Source: Stratiolaelaps scimitus
Taxonomy: Eukaryota; Arthropoda; Arachnida; Mesostigmata; Laelapidae
Assembly: GCA_019614645.1 (NCBI GenBank)
Contig: JABWDB010000012.1
Location: forward strand, 7,626,001-7,690,000
Reading direction: 5' to 3'
DNA length: 64,000 nucleotides
Shown: piece by piece, positions 35,701 to 46,479 of the stretch
Position numbering within the stretch: the stretch's first letter is position 1
Layout of the letters: every line of letters starts with the position of its first letter
Notes under the pieces: generated by a model
Databases searched by the model: none
What the model was told of the DNA's origin: nothing
The model's input: only the letters and a program-made list of their open reading frames with translations
Program-made: the position numbers and the translations under genes

Positions 35701-38111
35701 GCAGTGCCTGAAAATATGTACAATGATTTGAAATTGTGGGTGATCTGTTATATTGACCGAGAGGCATTCGACGCTGGTAGCAGAAATATTCAATGGGAGT
35801 TGTTCACACTAGTTGCATATTAATACAAACGGCTTTAAATATAAGCTGTTTTAGTCGGAATTATTATGTTAATAGTTGCGTTTCTCATGTTAGATAAACC
35901 GGATTACTATGTGGAACCGAAGGAGTTTACTGCTACCATTCGGCGAAACGACCAGTTGAGCCGATACAACATTTCGGATTCCGAGAATCTTTGGCTCGAA
36001 CTTAAACACTTCGACAAACAAGTCCTCCGAAAGAAAGCCTTCGACCTAGGACCGGTGATGAATTTACCGTTTATTATTATTACGTACTACTGGTTTTGTA
36101 TGATAGGTATAAGAATATCCACATGCTCGATCGACCTGGATCTAGGCCAGATCCTGTTATCGAGCCCGGTGGCGTGGTGCATCCATGTGCGCTTTACAAC
36201 CGGGTTCGATCCCCACCGTTGCACATTTAAAGGGATCTGCCTTATGATGCAATGCCGTGGATGTGGGCTGTGAATCAGCCCGATTATTTGCTGGCTGGGA
36301 GATGGCGACAACGTGCTAGATGTTGCTCACTATCCACCCATTTAGCTTCCTGTATCTTTACCGGTAATTATGACTGTAGTAGAAAGCTTGATAAGAAGGG
36401 CGATCACAGAGCTCGAAATCCCACACTAGGTCCCAACTAGAGGTCAACAATCCATTGCTCGTGTCCTGATCTTGTTACTACTACTGCTCTACTTACGGAC
36501 CTGTTTCTATACCCTACGTCATGTTCAACGCCCACTAGAGCATTTCGAATCAATTCGAAATCTCGTGTGATATAGGCAAAAAGTGGATCGAAAATATTTA
36601 TTATCCATATTTTGCCAATATCACCTTACTGAAACTATCGTGCATACAAGTTTGTCGGGTTGTTGACTTTGAATGATCTTTATTGACCTTTCGAACCCTG
36701 CAGGAAACCTTTTTGTCAAAGCTTCTTCCTGGAGATGAATACGAGTACACGCTATGGGCCGAACGGGACTCCAACGAGAAACGTGTAATTGAGCACATAA
36801 AATTCAGAACAAAAGACTGCTTCGTGAACTGTGAAGGTAAGTAAAATATTTTTTACACACATTTACAGGTGTCATTTACAGGTGGAGGCAGCAGTGGCCA
36901 CGGCGCCTTTGGCGAAACCGATTAATTTAATAAAATTCAAACAACGATCAACAATTCAACCAACCATTATATTTGCAGGTATCGAGTCTACCCAACCATT
37001 GAAGATCGTGGCATATTCCAATGCCAGTTCAGTTCGCATCCAGGTTACATTCGATATGTTGCCTCGTTGTGTGCGCAAACGAATCAATGGCTATATTTTG
37101 ATCGAGAGTCCATCATCTAGCCCGAACAAATTGTATTACTTGCACGCTCGGAATAGTGAAACACGCTTCAGCCGAGTATTCTTCGGGGGAACCTACACGA
37201 TTAAGGCGGCCGTCTATTGCTCAGGCGTTGCATCTCTCACAAAATATTACCGGCATCATCTATATGTCGGAGGGCCAGGCAAGTAACCAGACCTTAATTA
37301 ATTTCTACTGTTTTTCTTAAATTCAATTTCTACTTGAAATACAAGTAGAAATGTATGTAGCGAGTATTTGTGTCTTTTGTGTCACTACCGCCTCCCGCCA
37401 CAGAATTTCAATACGGAGGAGGCGGGGAGAACCCTCCGGTCTAGCTAAGCGCCCGATGCTTAGCTAGGCTAGACAATATATATCCGAGTATATTGTCTAG
37501 CCTAGGTAATCAGGAATGACCAAGGATGGACTATGAATTCAGCCAATATATTCCAGGGCATTACCTGCCTCGATCTCCAAAGCTCGACCAGATCTGCTCT
37601 CATTACTTGTTTGGTTTTTCTTCTGCGGATATCATGCCAACTACTCCTGAGCCGTACGAACCAGGTAATGCAAGTTTGATGCACAATTCATCACACATTG
37701 AGATGGGTCGATGGTGTGGCGTAAACCAGTAAATAACCAAGTTTTATTTATTCCGCGTATTTTTTTTTTTTAACTAAGAGGGGCCTCGCTATACACTCGG
37801 ATACTTTCTCCAAATCGACAACACCCCCGACGGACATCGTATGGTGTCTATGAATGCCCCGCGGCTTAACGGCACAGACGAGCCTGTTATGTACGAGGTC
37901 AACGAATGTGTCCACGCCCCTGGGGGAATGACATGCGATCGCGTCGTTCAAGTGCACACGCATCCCTTAACGGTGCGGTTAATACTGAGGTGTTTCTATT
38001 TCGTGTGATATTTTTGGATTGTGTGATACGCGGGAGTGCCTGAGGCCACTCCCGTACATCACACGTACATACGTGTTGTACGACGTTTATATGCACGTAT
38101 ACGTCGTTACA

Positions 38112-38142
<31 letters not shown>

Positions 38143-38818
38143 TACAGGTTCGTCATCATCAACATCATAGCGGGGAATCTTTATCGGTGCACGTGAGGCC
38201 TGTCTACCCCGTTAGCATGGTTGGACAAGAGCCGGAACTGTCGATCGTGGAGGACCAGACAAGATTCTGGGGTGACGCCTCTCTGGGTAATAATACGCTT
38301 GTCTGACTACTGCCATTACGTTCATACACTTAGTACACGAATTGATGCATCCAGTCATTTAAATTATTGGATGCGAGTGATTCAGAACGTTATGCAATAT
38401 TGCGATCGCTCTATTGCTCTTGCGTCCAATCCTATCAAGGGTACGCATCTAATTATTTTCTCGCTTTGTCTGTTTTCAAACAGCATCGTCGAAGGAACTC
38501 CGGCCCGATTTAAAGCTAGTCGATTTAACCATGGACACTGCGAGCGTGCAGGTGAAAATCGGAGATTATCTGTGTATACAGAAATACCCGAACATCACAG
38601 ATGCACACCGTGCCAGTCACACCTTAATCGATTATGTTACCGACTATGGTCGGTCTGGCGTAGTGGTGGTCGATCATAGTTATGTGCACACGGAATACTT
38701 CACCATCAAGCATTTCAAACGCCACGCCAATGTTACAGTTAACGGGAATGTTACCTGTACATCGAAGGGCAAGAAGCTCCTAGCTGGATATGTGGGAATC
38801 ATCAGCACAATATTCTGA
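22503..38818 (+). CDS. Gene 2: secreted FN3-like multi-domain protein, 27 exons
   Basis: Joined exons: 22503-22611, 24357-24632, 24937-25206, 26313-26485, 26666-26819, 27070-27242, 27552-27699, 27869-28195, 28581-28768, 29608-29731, 30360-30517, 30984-31107, 31570-31842, 32057-32253, 32596-32746, 33477-33767, 33948-34135, 34623-34777, 35024-35081, 35149-35317, 35894-36054, 36704-36836, 36979-37278, 37557-37664, 37779-37972, 38148-38286, 38484-38818. The total is 5076 nt, or 1691 residues. Architecture and phases equal gene 1. Intron 1 is far longer (1745 bp against 383 bp) and holds a leftover half-module. Intron 10 holds another. Intron 26 is short (197 bp). Exon 27 matches gene 1, exons 21 and 25-26 match gene 3, and exon 23 has diverged from both. 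No premature stop or frameshift was seen, so the gene looks functional. Confidence 0.8.
22977..23178 (+). pseudogene. Vestigial half-module exon in gene 2 intron 1
   Basis: After ACGACGCAG an open frame reads L-L-Y-G-Y-R-Y-K-Y-E-V-I-R-V-I-V, resembling the loop, tyrosine corner and F strand of a module second half. No usable donor of the right phase follows and the frame ends at TAA. An equivalent is at 42527-42728 in gene 3; intron 1 of gene 1 lacks it. Probably unspliced today. Confidence 0.45.
25352..25870. repeat. Fold-back element in gene 2 intron 3
   Basis: The cleanest copy. Left arm about 25360-25455, right arm about 25785-25870, imperfect inverted repeats of about 90 bp around a centre of about 330 bp. 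The centre contains an open frame with no relation to the gene modules. Confidence 0.6.
29878..30009 (+). pseudogene. Vestigial half-module exon in gene 2 intron 10
   Basis: After TTGTCCAG, in the correct phase 0 for a second-half exon, the frame reads V-S-V-F-R-F-T-P-G-S-M-Q-S-Y-G-L-Q-I and so matches the loop and tyrosine-corner pattern. It runs to a TGA without a phase-1 donor. Genes 1 and 3 keep only remnants of it (about 8290-8325 and 49895-49955) because of internal deletions. Confidence 0.5.
36160..36290 (+). mobile_element. SINE-like repeat in gene 2 intron 21
   Basis: Orthologue of the gene 1 copy. The B box reads GGGTTCGATCCCC, closer to a functional pol III box than in gene 1. Confidence 0.55.
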
Positions 38819-39080
38819 GCCGGACTAGTGATGTCTCCGCCACCAGAATTGAGGCTTGCATGAGTGAACAAAGGAGCTAGTTACCCCACGTTCATGGCGA
38901 GGTAATGGACAGTGGTGGACTAACACCCATCCTTCCCTAGAACCCATAGTCCGGCGCCCAGACTTCAAAATTGGGCTGTGTGTCGGTGGTTGGTATGGCA
39001 AATGAAAAAAAACTATCTGCCTCGGGTCGGTAGATCTTATGCAAATACCGACAAAATTCCTATACGATGACTTCATTCTC

Positions 39081-39086
39081 AATAAA
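39081..39086 (+). other. Candidate poly(A) signal of gene 2
   Basis: AATAAA about 265 bp after the stop at 38818, in a 3' flank nearly identical to that of gene 1. Confidence 0.4.
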
Positions 39087-39743
39087 GATAACCTAGCACC
39101 ATTGCCTCTTCTGTTTACGATGGAGGTACGAATGATGAATGAACCCGAAGGTTCTGCGGCCGATATGAACTACCACCTATTCTGCCGTCACCTCATTATA
39201 TGTGCTGATGATATGTGAGCCGACAGGTGTCTTCCTGAACAGACTTCCCACAGGCCGCCACGCTTAGGATCGATCCCCACATTTGCAGCACATTTGCATT
39301 TATAAGGTAACTTATCAACTTACTCGTAATATACACTTCACGAAAGATACCACATTCCTAATAGAAGAAATAAAGCGCTGTCAATCCTCTCTCGAGCAGC
39401 GTTAAACGCTTAATGTATTTGTTGCTTGTTTGAGGCGGGGTGATCGTTGTGACGAGCCCGACCACAAGCTGAAGGTCAATTTTGCCACGCACAAGGAACT
39501 ATTTTATCAAGGAAAGGAACTACATTTAATCCCGGGACCGATTGTGTGTGCCGTTTCCTCGGGATCTTCCGGGCCTACACTCCCATCACCTAGACCTCAA
39601 TGACGGGCGGCGAGGTTCTTGGTTGGATCACCTGCGCGTATAACGCACACGGCGGAAACAACTCACTTTTAGCACAATGCAACACGCGGAATAGCTGGCA
39701 GGACCTAGCTTCGTCGTTGCTACGTAACGACGAAGGTCGCTAG

Positions 39744-39784
39744 AGTGACCTCATCCACTTTATGTATAAGTGGATGAGGTCACT
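39744..39784. repeat. Perfect hairpin between genes 2 and 3
   Basis: Arms of 17 bp (39744-39760 and 39768-39784) with a 7-base loop. Confidence 0.7.
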
Positions 39785-39809
39785 GATTATGTATATTGGG
39801 TGTATTTAA

Positions 39810-40400
39810 TTCCACCGAGTGATTAACAGCGTTGCCTTTTGATGTCAGTTACCGTTGGGTGTGCGCTTGCTACTACAGAGGCGTGCTGTATATTGTACAC
39901 CGTGGAACCGACGGAAACCGGATATCGTTTATGGGGTGGGCTTAACGGAGAGGATTGAATTCCCTTGAACTGCTTTATTATCGGGAACTCTGTTGCTCTT
40001 CCAGTCCTATCAAGGATGGTCTAATAAGGGACTATATTTTCAAATAATTCTCGCTCTCGTTTTGACTGTTCTCAATCAGAAATGTCGATGGACATCCAGC
40101 CCGATTTGAAGCTAGTCGACCAACCATGAACACAGCGAGCGTGCGGGTCAAAATCGCAGATGTGTGTACAGAAATACCCGAACCTCACAGATGCACAGCC
40201 TGCCATTCACACCTTACTCGAGTCATGCTACCGACTATGGTCGGTCTGGCGTAGTTGTGGTCGATCACAGTTGTGTGCACACGGAATAGTTCACTATCAT
40301 GGACTTCAGACAGTGTTAGAAATATGGGATATGTTACCTGTACATGCAAGGTCAAAAGGCTCTCCGTTGCATATTGGGGACTTATCAGACTAACACTCTT
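39810..40400 (+). pseudogene. Broken 3' end of an older paralogue after gene 2
   Basis: About 39810-39960 matches the intron 26 region of genes 1 and 3, including a half-module remnant. About 40080-40400 is a frameshifted copy of exon 27. It is more diverged from gene 2 than genes 1 to 3 are from each other, so it comes from an older copy. Confidence 0.65.
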
Positions 40401-40472
40401 AGCCAGATTACTAGCATTACAGAAACAGAGGCGCGCGCGGGACACTCAAAAGAGGAGGAAAGATGTTTTTTT

Positions 40473-40530
40473 TTAACTAAGAGAGGCCTCTCTATACACT
40501 CGGATACTTTAGAGTGTATAGCGAGGCCAG
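40473..40530 (+). pseudogene. Exon 25 fragment folded into a hairpin
   Basis: ACTAAGAGAGGCCTCTCTAT and the bases after it match the exon 25 acceptor and first codons. The sequence then turns back on itself as an inverted copy of the same bases. Confidence 0.5.
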
Positions 40531-40750
40531 TCGACACCTTTTCAACACCTTCTCTTCGAAGGCAATGGTATTAAACCTGCTGTCCGTTGGGCACACTACT
40601 GTAAATAGGAAACCTTTGTGTTGACCTATGTAATTCATCTAGACACCCCTGAAGGTCACGAACGACGATCTCCCAGCCTAGCCACACAGCGCTCCTGACT
40701 GTTCTTTTTTCCTGCGTAGTGCGCCAATTGGTCCCTTAACATTGGTGCAG

Positions 40751-41136
40751 TGACCAGGACCAACTTCAGCCATATCCTGGTCCCGGCACCAAAGTATTGT
40801 TGGTTGAATATGGCTGATGAAAGATGTATTCAACCGATTCATTATTCATCGGCTTTTCTATCTAGCTTGCAGCGGCTTTTTCCAGCAAATACATTCCAAG
40901 ACGCATGCCAAAGATCGGGCGTGGATATGGTTGGATATGTATGTGACCAGGACCAACTTCAGCCATATCCTGGTCCCGGCACCAAAGTATTGTTGGTTGA
41001 ATATGGCTGATGAAAGATGTATTCAACCGATTCATTATTCATCGGCTTTTCTATCTAGCTTGCAGCGGCTTTTTCCAGCAAATACATTCCAAGACGCATG
41101 CCAAAGATCGGGCGTGGATATGGTTGGATATGTATA
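40751..41136. repeat. 193 bp perfect or near-perfect tandem duplication
   Basis: Copies 40751-40943 and 40944-41136. The matching region upstream of gene 2 (about 21365-21480) has one diverged copy, so this doubling is recent. Confidence 0.8.
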
Positions 41137-41923
41137 CATGTGTGGTTGGATATGTTTAGATTAACCCATAGTTCGGCGCCCAGTCTTCACACTCGGGGCC
41201 TGGATTGTATGCTGGTTTGGGCCGGGTTTTTTTTTACCTCAGGTCGGTACATCTATGTAAATGCCGATGAAATTTTTTTTTGACTTCTCTCAATACGCCC
41301 TCTGCCCTTTTCGTCTTTACTCGTTCCCAAATTAATAATTATCAATAATAACAATTAATTACATATGAATACCCCTCAAGGGCCTCTCCGCAGGATCGGT
41401 CCGCTTCGATATTATTTTTGCACTTTTTTCAGAAAATATCAAGACGACATGAATCTCGCCTTGTGTTGAGGTTACAGCAGTGGTCTTGTCACCTCAACAT
41501 TATGAGGTAACCGACGACAGCCAGAGAGGAGACGTGGGTCGGTCAGACCCAAGTAACTCGGGGGTGAGCTTTAAGTTATAGTGAAGCAGTCATTCGGCTT
41601 ATAGTTAACACCTTCCGAGACCCTGGAAGAGATGCATGATCAGATGACGAAAACAAAACACGACGGCTGCTTGAACGGTCCAAGTGTTGGTTTGGTGTTT
41701 ATCTTAACGCTGACTCGCAGAGCCGGTTTTCATCCACCGGTTTCGTTTTTGCATAATTCTGATATGAGTTACTTCAAGCAAAACGTGTCTATATAGGTTT
41801 CTGTTTTGGGATGAATGTCGTTAATTTTTTTTCAGACACATTCGACTTCGGGCTGCATTTGAGTTTGTAAAAACGTATCAATCAATGTTTGAGGTTTAGC
41901 GTTCAATGAGGTGGATTTGATTC

Positions 41924-41929
41924 TATAAA
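41924..41929 (+). promoter_or_regulatory. Candidate TATA box of gene 3
   Basis: TATAAA at the same relative position as in genes 1 and 2, about 125 bp before the ATG at 42053. Tentative for the same reason. Confidence 0.3.
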
Positions 41930-42052
41930 CCATTTCGAACCGATAATAATATAAAAAAATCTAACCCAAAATATTTACACTGCTACGCAGAGCGGTGCCG
42001 AAGCTTGCCACTGCTTTGCTTAGGATCAATAGTAGGATTTACTTCGAAAGTG

Positions 42053-45000
42053 ATGATCACAAGGAATATCGACAAGAAGCGGGCATGGATACCAAGGAGG
42101 GTTATTTGTTATCTAGTGCTGGGAATGGTCTTCCTTCAATGGTCCCCTTGTGCTTTAGCCGGTTTGTTGATCCTTTGGTTTACTATAGGACATACATCTA
42201 CGTGATATACACTTCGTGCACGATAGCACATTCCTAATAGCAGAAACAAGGCGCAGTCAAGCCTTTCTCGAGCAACGTCAAACATTTTTAATATGCATCT
42301 GTTGCTTATCATCCATGAGTCTGGGTGATTGTTGTGACAAGCCCGACTATAGGCTGAAAGACCATATTTCCAAGGTTCTGGTGACCCAAGCTGCTTGTTC
42401 TTCACGCACTGAACACCTACCGACATTTTTGACAAACCCACTGGTCTTCCCGTTTCTGTGACACTTTCTAGGAGCATTCAGTCGTGGGGGTTTGAGTGAG
42501 ATGTTTCAGTACCTGATACGACGCAGTGTTAGCTCCTCGTGGCTTGCTGTATGGGTATAGATACAAATACGAAGTTATCCGAGTGATTGTGAACGCCGCA
42601 GCCGATTCGTTTGACACCGTTGCAGTCCCAGAAAACCCGTTCGCCCGTTCCTCTCTACTCTACAATATTCTCCTCTTTTGCAAATCTGCACACTGCGATT
42701 CGAGTTCCGCAACGACCAAATTCCTCTAATATAGCAATAAAGCTTAAGGCGAAATATGGCCTAGGGTTTCTCTATAAATTGCGCGAGTCATAATCCGCTA
42801 TTTATCGGAGGCTAACTGTATTTGCACTGGTTATTGCACATAATTTTACTGTGGTTTTAAAAGGAGACTTTGATCAGTAATGTTTTCTGTTCTGTTGGTG
42901 GTGTCTGTGATGGTGCTGTATCGGATTTGCCTCATTGTGTAGCCGAAGATCAATTTTCGGACCCGCCCGTTAGAAGTAGTTATATCGCACACCGTAAGTA
43001 ACGCATATCACACGCACAACGCCACAAATGAATTGGAAACATATCGATTGAGGAGATGAAATCTGCATCTGAGCGTTCAAATCCACATGTAGATGAGAAA
43101 ACATGGAACGGTCACTTGATCGTACAGTGCAGATGCCTCTAATACATCCATATTTATTACTTAATATATATAAATATAGATCTATAAATTCAGCGATCCG
43201 TCTCTCTACAACCAACCCGATCCCAAAGCACGACGGACCGTCCGGCCGCTCGTGAGGCCTACCGTAATGGTTCGAATGCGTACACTCGAAAGCCTATACC
43301 CGACTTCCCCTACTCCCGTGTCGCGAAGTTGAGCTTCAACGAAGCCTCAACTTCAGCAGGAGGGAGACATAGAGGAAGACGATATCCGAACAGGGCGAAG
43401 AGAATTTTCTTCTCAAACCCATGTATCTAACTGTGATATCTCCTCCGTCGAATACCATAAGAAAAACGCTCACGTATCTAACTGGCCATTATCATTATGA
43501 ATAAAATCTATTTTTATTGATAATGATAGTGTGCCAGATGCATATTCACTAGTCTCCGATGGCGCAGTTAGTGTTTCGCCGATCGCAACAAGCGACTTTT
43601 GCTATAAGCGAAGGCGCGTCGTCGGCTATCTAAGAAGTAGTACAACAATAAGAACACGCAATAATCATTGTTCCCTATAGCGCTATTTGTTACGAATTGA
43701 TTAATCGCACGCGCGCGGATACCCGACAACAGTACTATATCTTCATTCAAATGACGAACGAGCAAACGCACACAATTTGTTAGTGGATGAGCGTGTCATC
43801 ATCTTGGTTTGCTTGCTTTCAGTGCCTCCTAGTGCCGTCCTTCAGATCGCGAAGCATACAATTGTTGAAGACGCATTCATCAATGTGACCTTTCCAAAAT
43901 GCGATTTATTGCCAGAAGCTTACAATTTGAGTTGCAAACGTTCTAGTTGGAAAAAGCCAAGGTGGCTTGATTTGAAGGATAAGTACTCAGTTGTGCTGAC
44001 CTTTCCTCCCCGGACCGAGATCGTCTTCAGAGGCAAGATGAGCTGTAAAGGAGTCAAAGTGAATTTACCCAAGGTAAAGGTAACGACTGATTATGCAGGT
44101 GAGCAGTGTCGTATTGATCTACAGACTACTTTGTTAAAATGCTGACGAAATTCGGAAGCAATCAACGATAGCTAGCATCTCCAGCAGATTCCAGATTTCT
44201 GTTTGTCCTTGTCTACAACGCGTACAGCTTACGAGACTGTTAAACGTTCGGGATGACTCGCAAAGTATTCATCAGGAAATAATCAACACACGTTGTTGGG
44301 TGATAGATGTAGTAAAAGGAGGTATTTTTTTCCCACCTTCAGTCATTTATAAGTTTGGTGTGGTACAACTCGATATGACAGTAGGCCTCGATTCCTTCCA
44401 GCGCCTCAAAGAGCATTGCAAGTGATTAGCGCAGGTGGCTCCATGGACACCGTGTGGGTGAAGTTTCCGTCTGCTGAATGGTGCAACAACAGTTTCCCGC
44501 ACTATCTGTCGTATAAAACTGTCCGGGAGACTCGTCCACAAGAGCGAAAGCTACCACTGGGCAAAGATGAAATTATGTTAAATTTAGATTTGGGATTGAC
44601 GTACACCTTCGATGGCCGCATTTATTGTGGTGATATAGTCGAAAAGATAAGTGCCACGATTTCAACGACAGGTAAGTAAAATATGTCTATTGACCCTCGC
44701 CTGCTACAACACAAACGAATAGGCTGTAGGTTGGAATTGATAGTAGTCCTTGCGTCATACACACAGTGGGTATGACACTCCTAGGTACAGCAGAACCGTG
44801 CCTGGGCCTTTTGTGACTATACCTCTTCAAATTGAAGAAAACTCTGTCGTTTTAATTTTTGGAAAAAAATTACGTATTCACTGTCGGAAGTAACAATATC
44901 AGAGGAACTTTGTCGGTCTTGCGCCAATCGATTCGATGTACCCAATTTAGGGGTCAACACATTCATTCCAATTGGCTGACTTCGAAAAAGGTCTTCCGAA

Positions 45001-46448
45001 GGTTACCCCTCATATATCCTATTCCTGGATATATAACAGATTTTTTCCTGGGTTTTATCGAAGTCTGCGCAAATTTACTATGGCTAAAGTAACTCGGGAT
45101 GTTTTTAGGCTCTAAATCATGGCTCTACAATAATTCGGAGGATACACAGGTTTTGCCACGAGTGATGGAAATATATATCCAGAAAAAGAGAATGATAATC
45201 AGTAATGACGCAACGTCATTATTTTGCCTTCATCTCTAAACGAGCACTCTGGGTAGGTCTTGCCTAGAATCGATTGGCCCAAGAGTGACAAAGTGCCCCT
45301 GATATTGCCACTTCCGATAAGGAACACGTATCTCTTTTCTAAAAATTAAAAGTGCAGCGTTTAAAAAAGTAGTCTCAAAAGGCCAATGGATAGTCGTTTT
45401 TTCCTGGTTGCATCAAACTACGGTACTGCCAATACAGGATTCCTCAGTTGTAGACGCCGTTGTACTTTCCATGGCAACAGTCAATTACTTGGTTTTGAAC
45501 AGTTTGTGACCCTGCCTCATTTGTTTTGAACACACGACAGCTATTCACATTTGCCCGTCAGCTGCCGCCTTGTGCTATGAGCAACACGCCACAGCCCTCC
45601 GACATTAATATTTGTTCCTTTATTATTTTCACTGAGGGGTTTTGCAAATGCCTGGATTCCTTCCATGTTCGTATTGCATCGCTTTTTTGCCTGAGAGTGG
45701 ATTTCTAGTGGGCAGTGACGTAGAAAGCTCAAAATAATCACTTGCGATCCCCCGGACTTTTTCCTTTGACAGCCGTAACTATGATCGAGGGTTTGGCGGT
45801 GCAGTCATCAAAGCCAGTGAAACTGTTGATCATCGCGTATCCGCAATATACCAAATTCCTTTCTGGCTACATGGTAACATGGATCAGCAATACCACTCAC
45901 GAGCACCACTTGACACGCACGTACCCGTATGGTGGTCTAAGAACGGTATTTATTTTACTTTTTGTACATATTATGCAGATGTCAAGTGTGTAATATTCCG
46001 ATTCGGAAGTTTCGATTATCCTCTTCCTTCCGACGCAAACGCTTCACTGATTTTACATAACTGCGCCTGAGCTTGCTCTGGTTGCATGATCATGACAGAG
46101 CGAGGACTGTGTTTTGCAGACAGTTGTTCTGCCCGAGACGCGCCCGACAGCGGCATACTATGTTACGGCAGTTCCTATAATAGAACCGCTGTCGGGAACT
46201 ATGTTTGAGGGTTTGCCGTCATCTGTGGCATTCTCTGTGAAGACACCGGATTGTCTAGACTGCCCGATAGAAGGTATGCACTAGTCCCTTTATTAGGTAC
46301 TAAATAGGCACGATGCATGCGATCTGCCTGTACAAAAAATTACTAATTATTTACTCTCGTCTCGAAAATACCTGAAATATATATATATATATATTATGCG
46401 AGTTTACAAACTCGAGCAAGCGGAGGGTGGAGCGGGCACAGCGGGTCG

Positions 46449-46479
<31 letters not shown>

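Larger units (their letters stand above)
38819..42052. other. Intergenic region between genes 2 and 3
   Basis: A 3' flank nearly identical to that of gene 1 (to about 39150), a copy of the exon-1-flanking repeat (about 39365-39475), a segment shared with 62381-62490 (about 39530-39650), relics of an older paralogue, the 193 bp duplication and, from about 41370, the shared upstream region. No complete gene. Confidence 0.6.
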
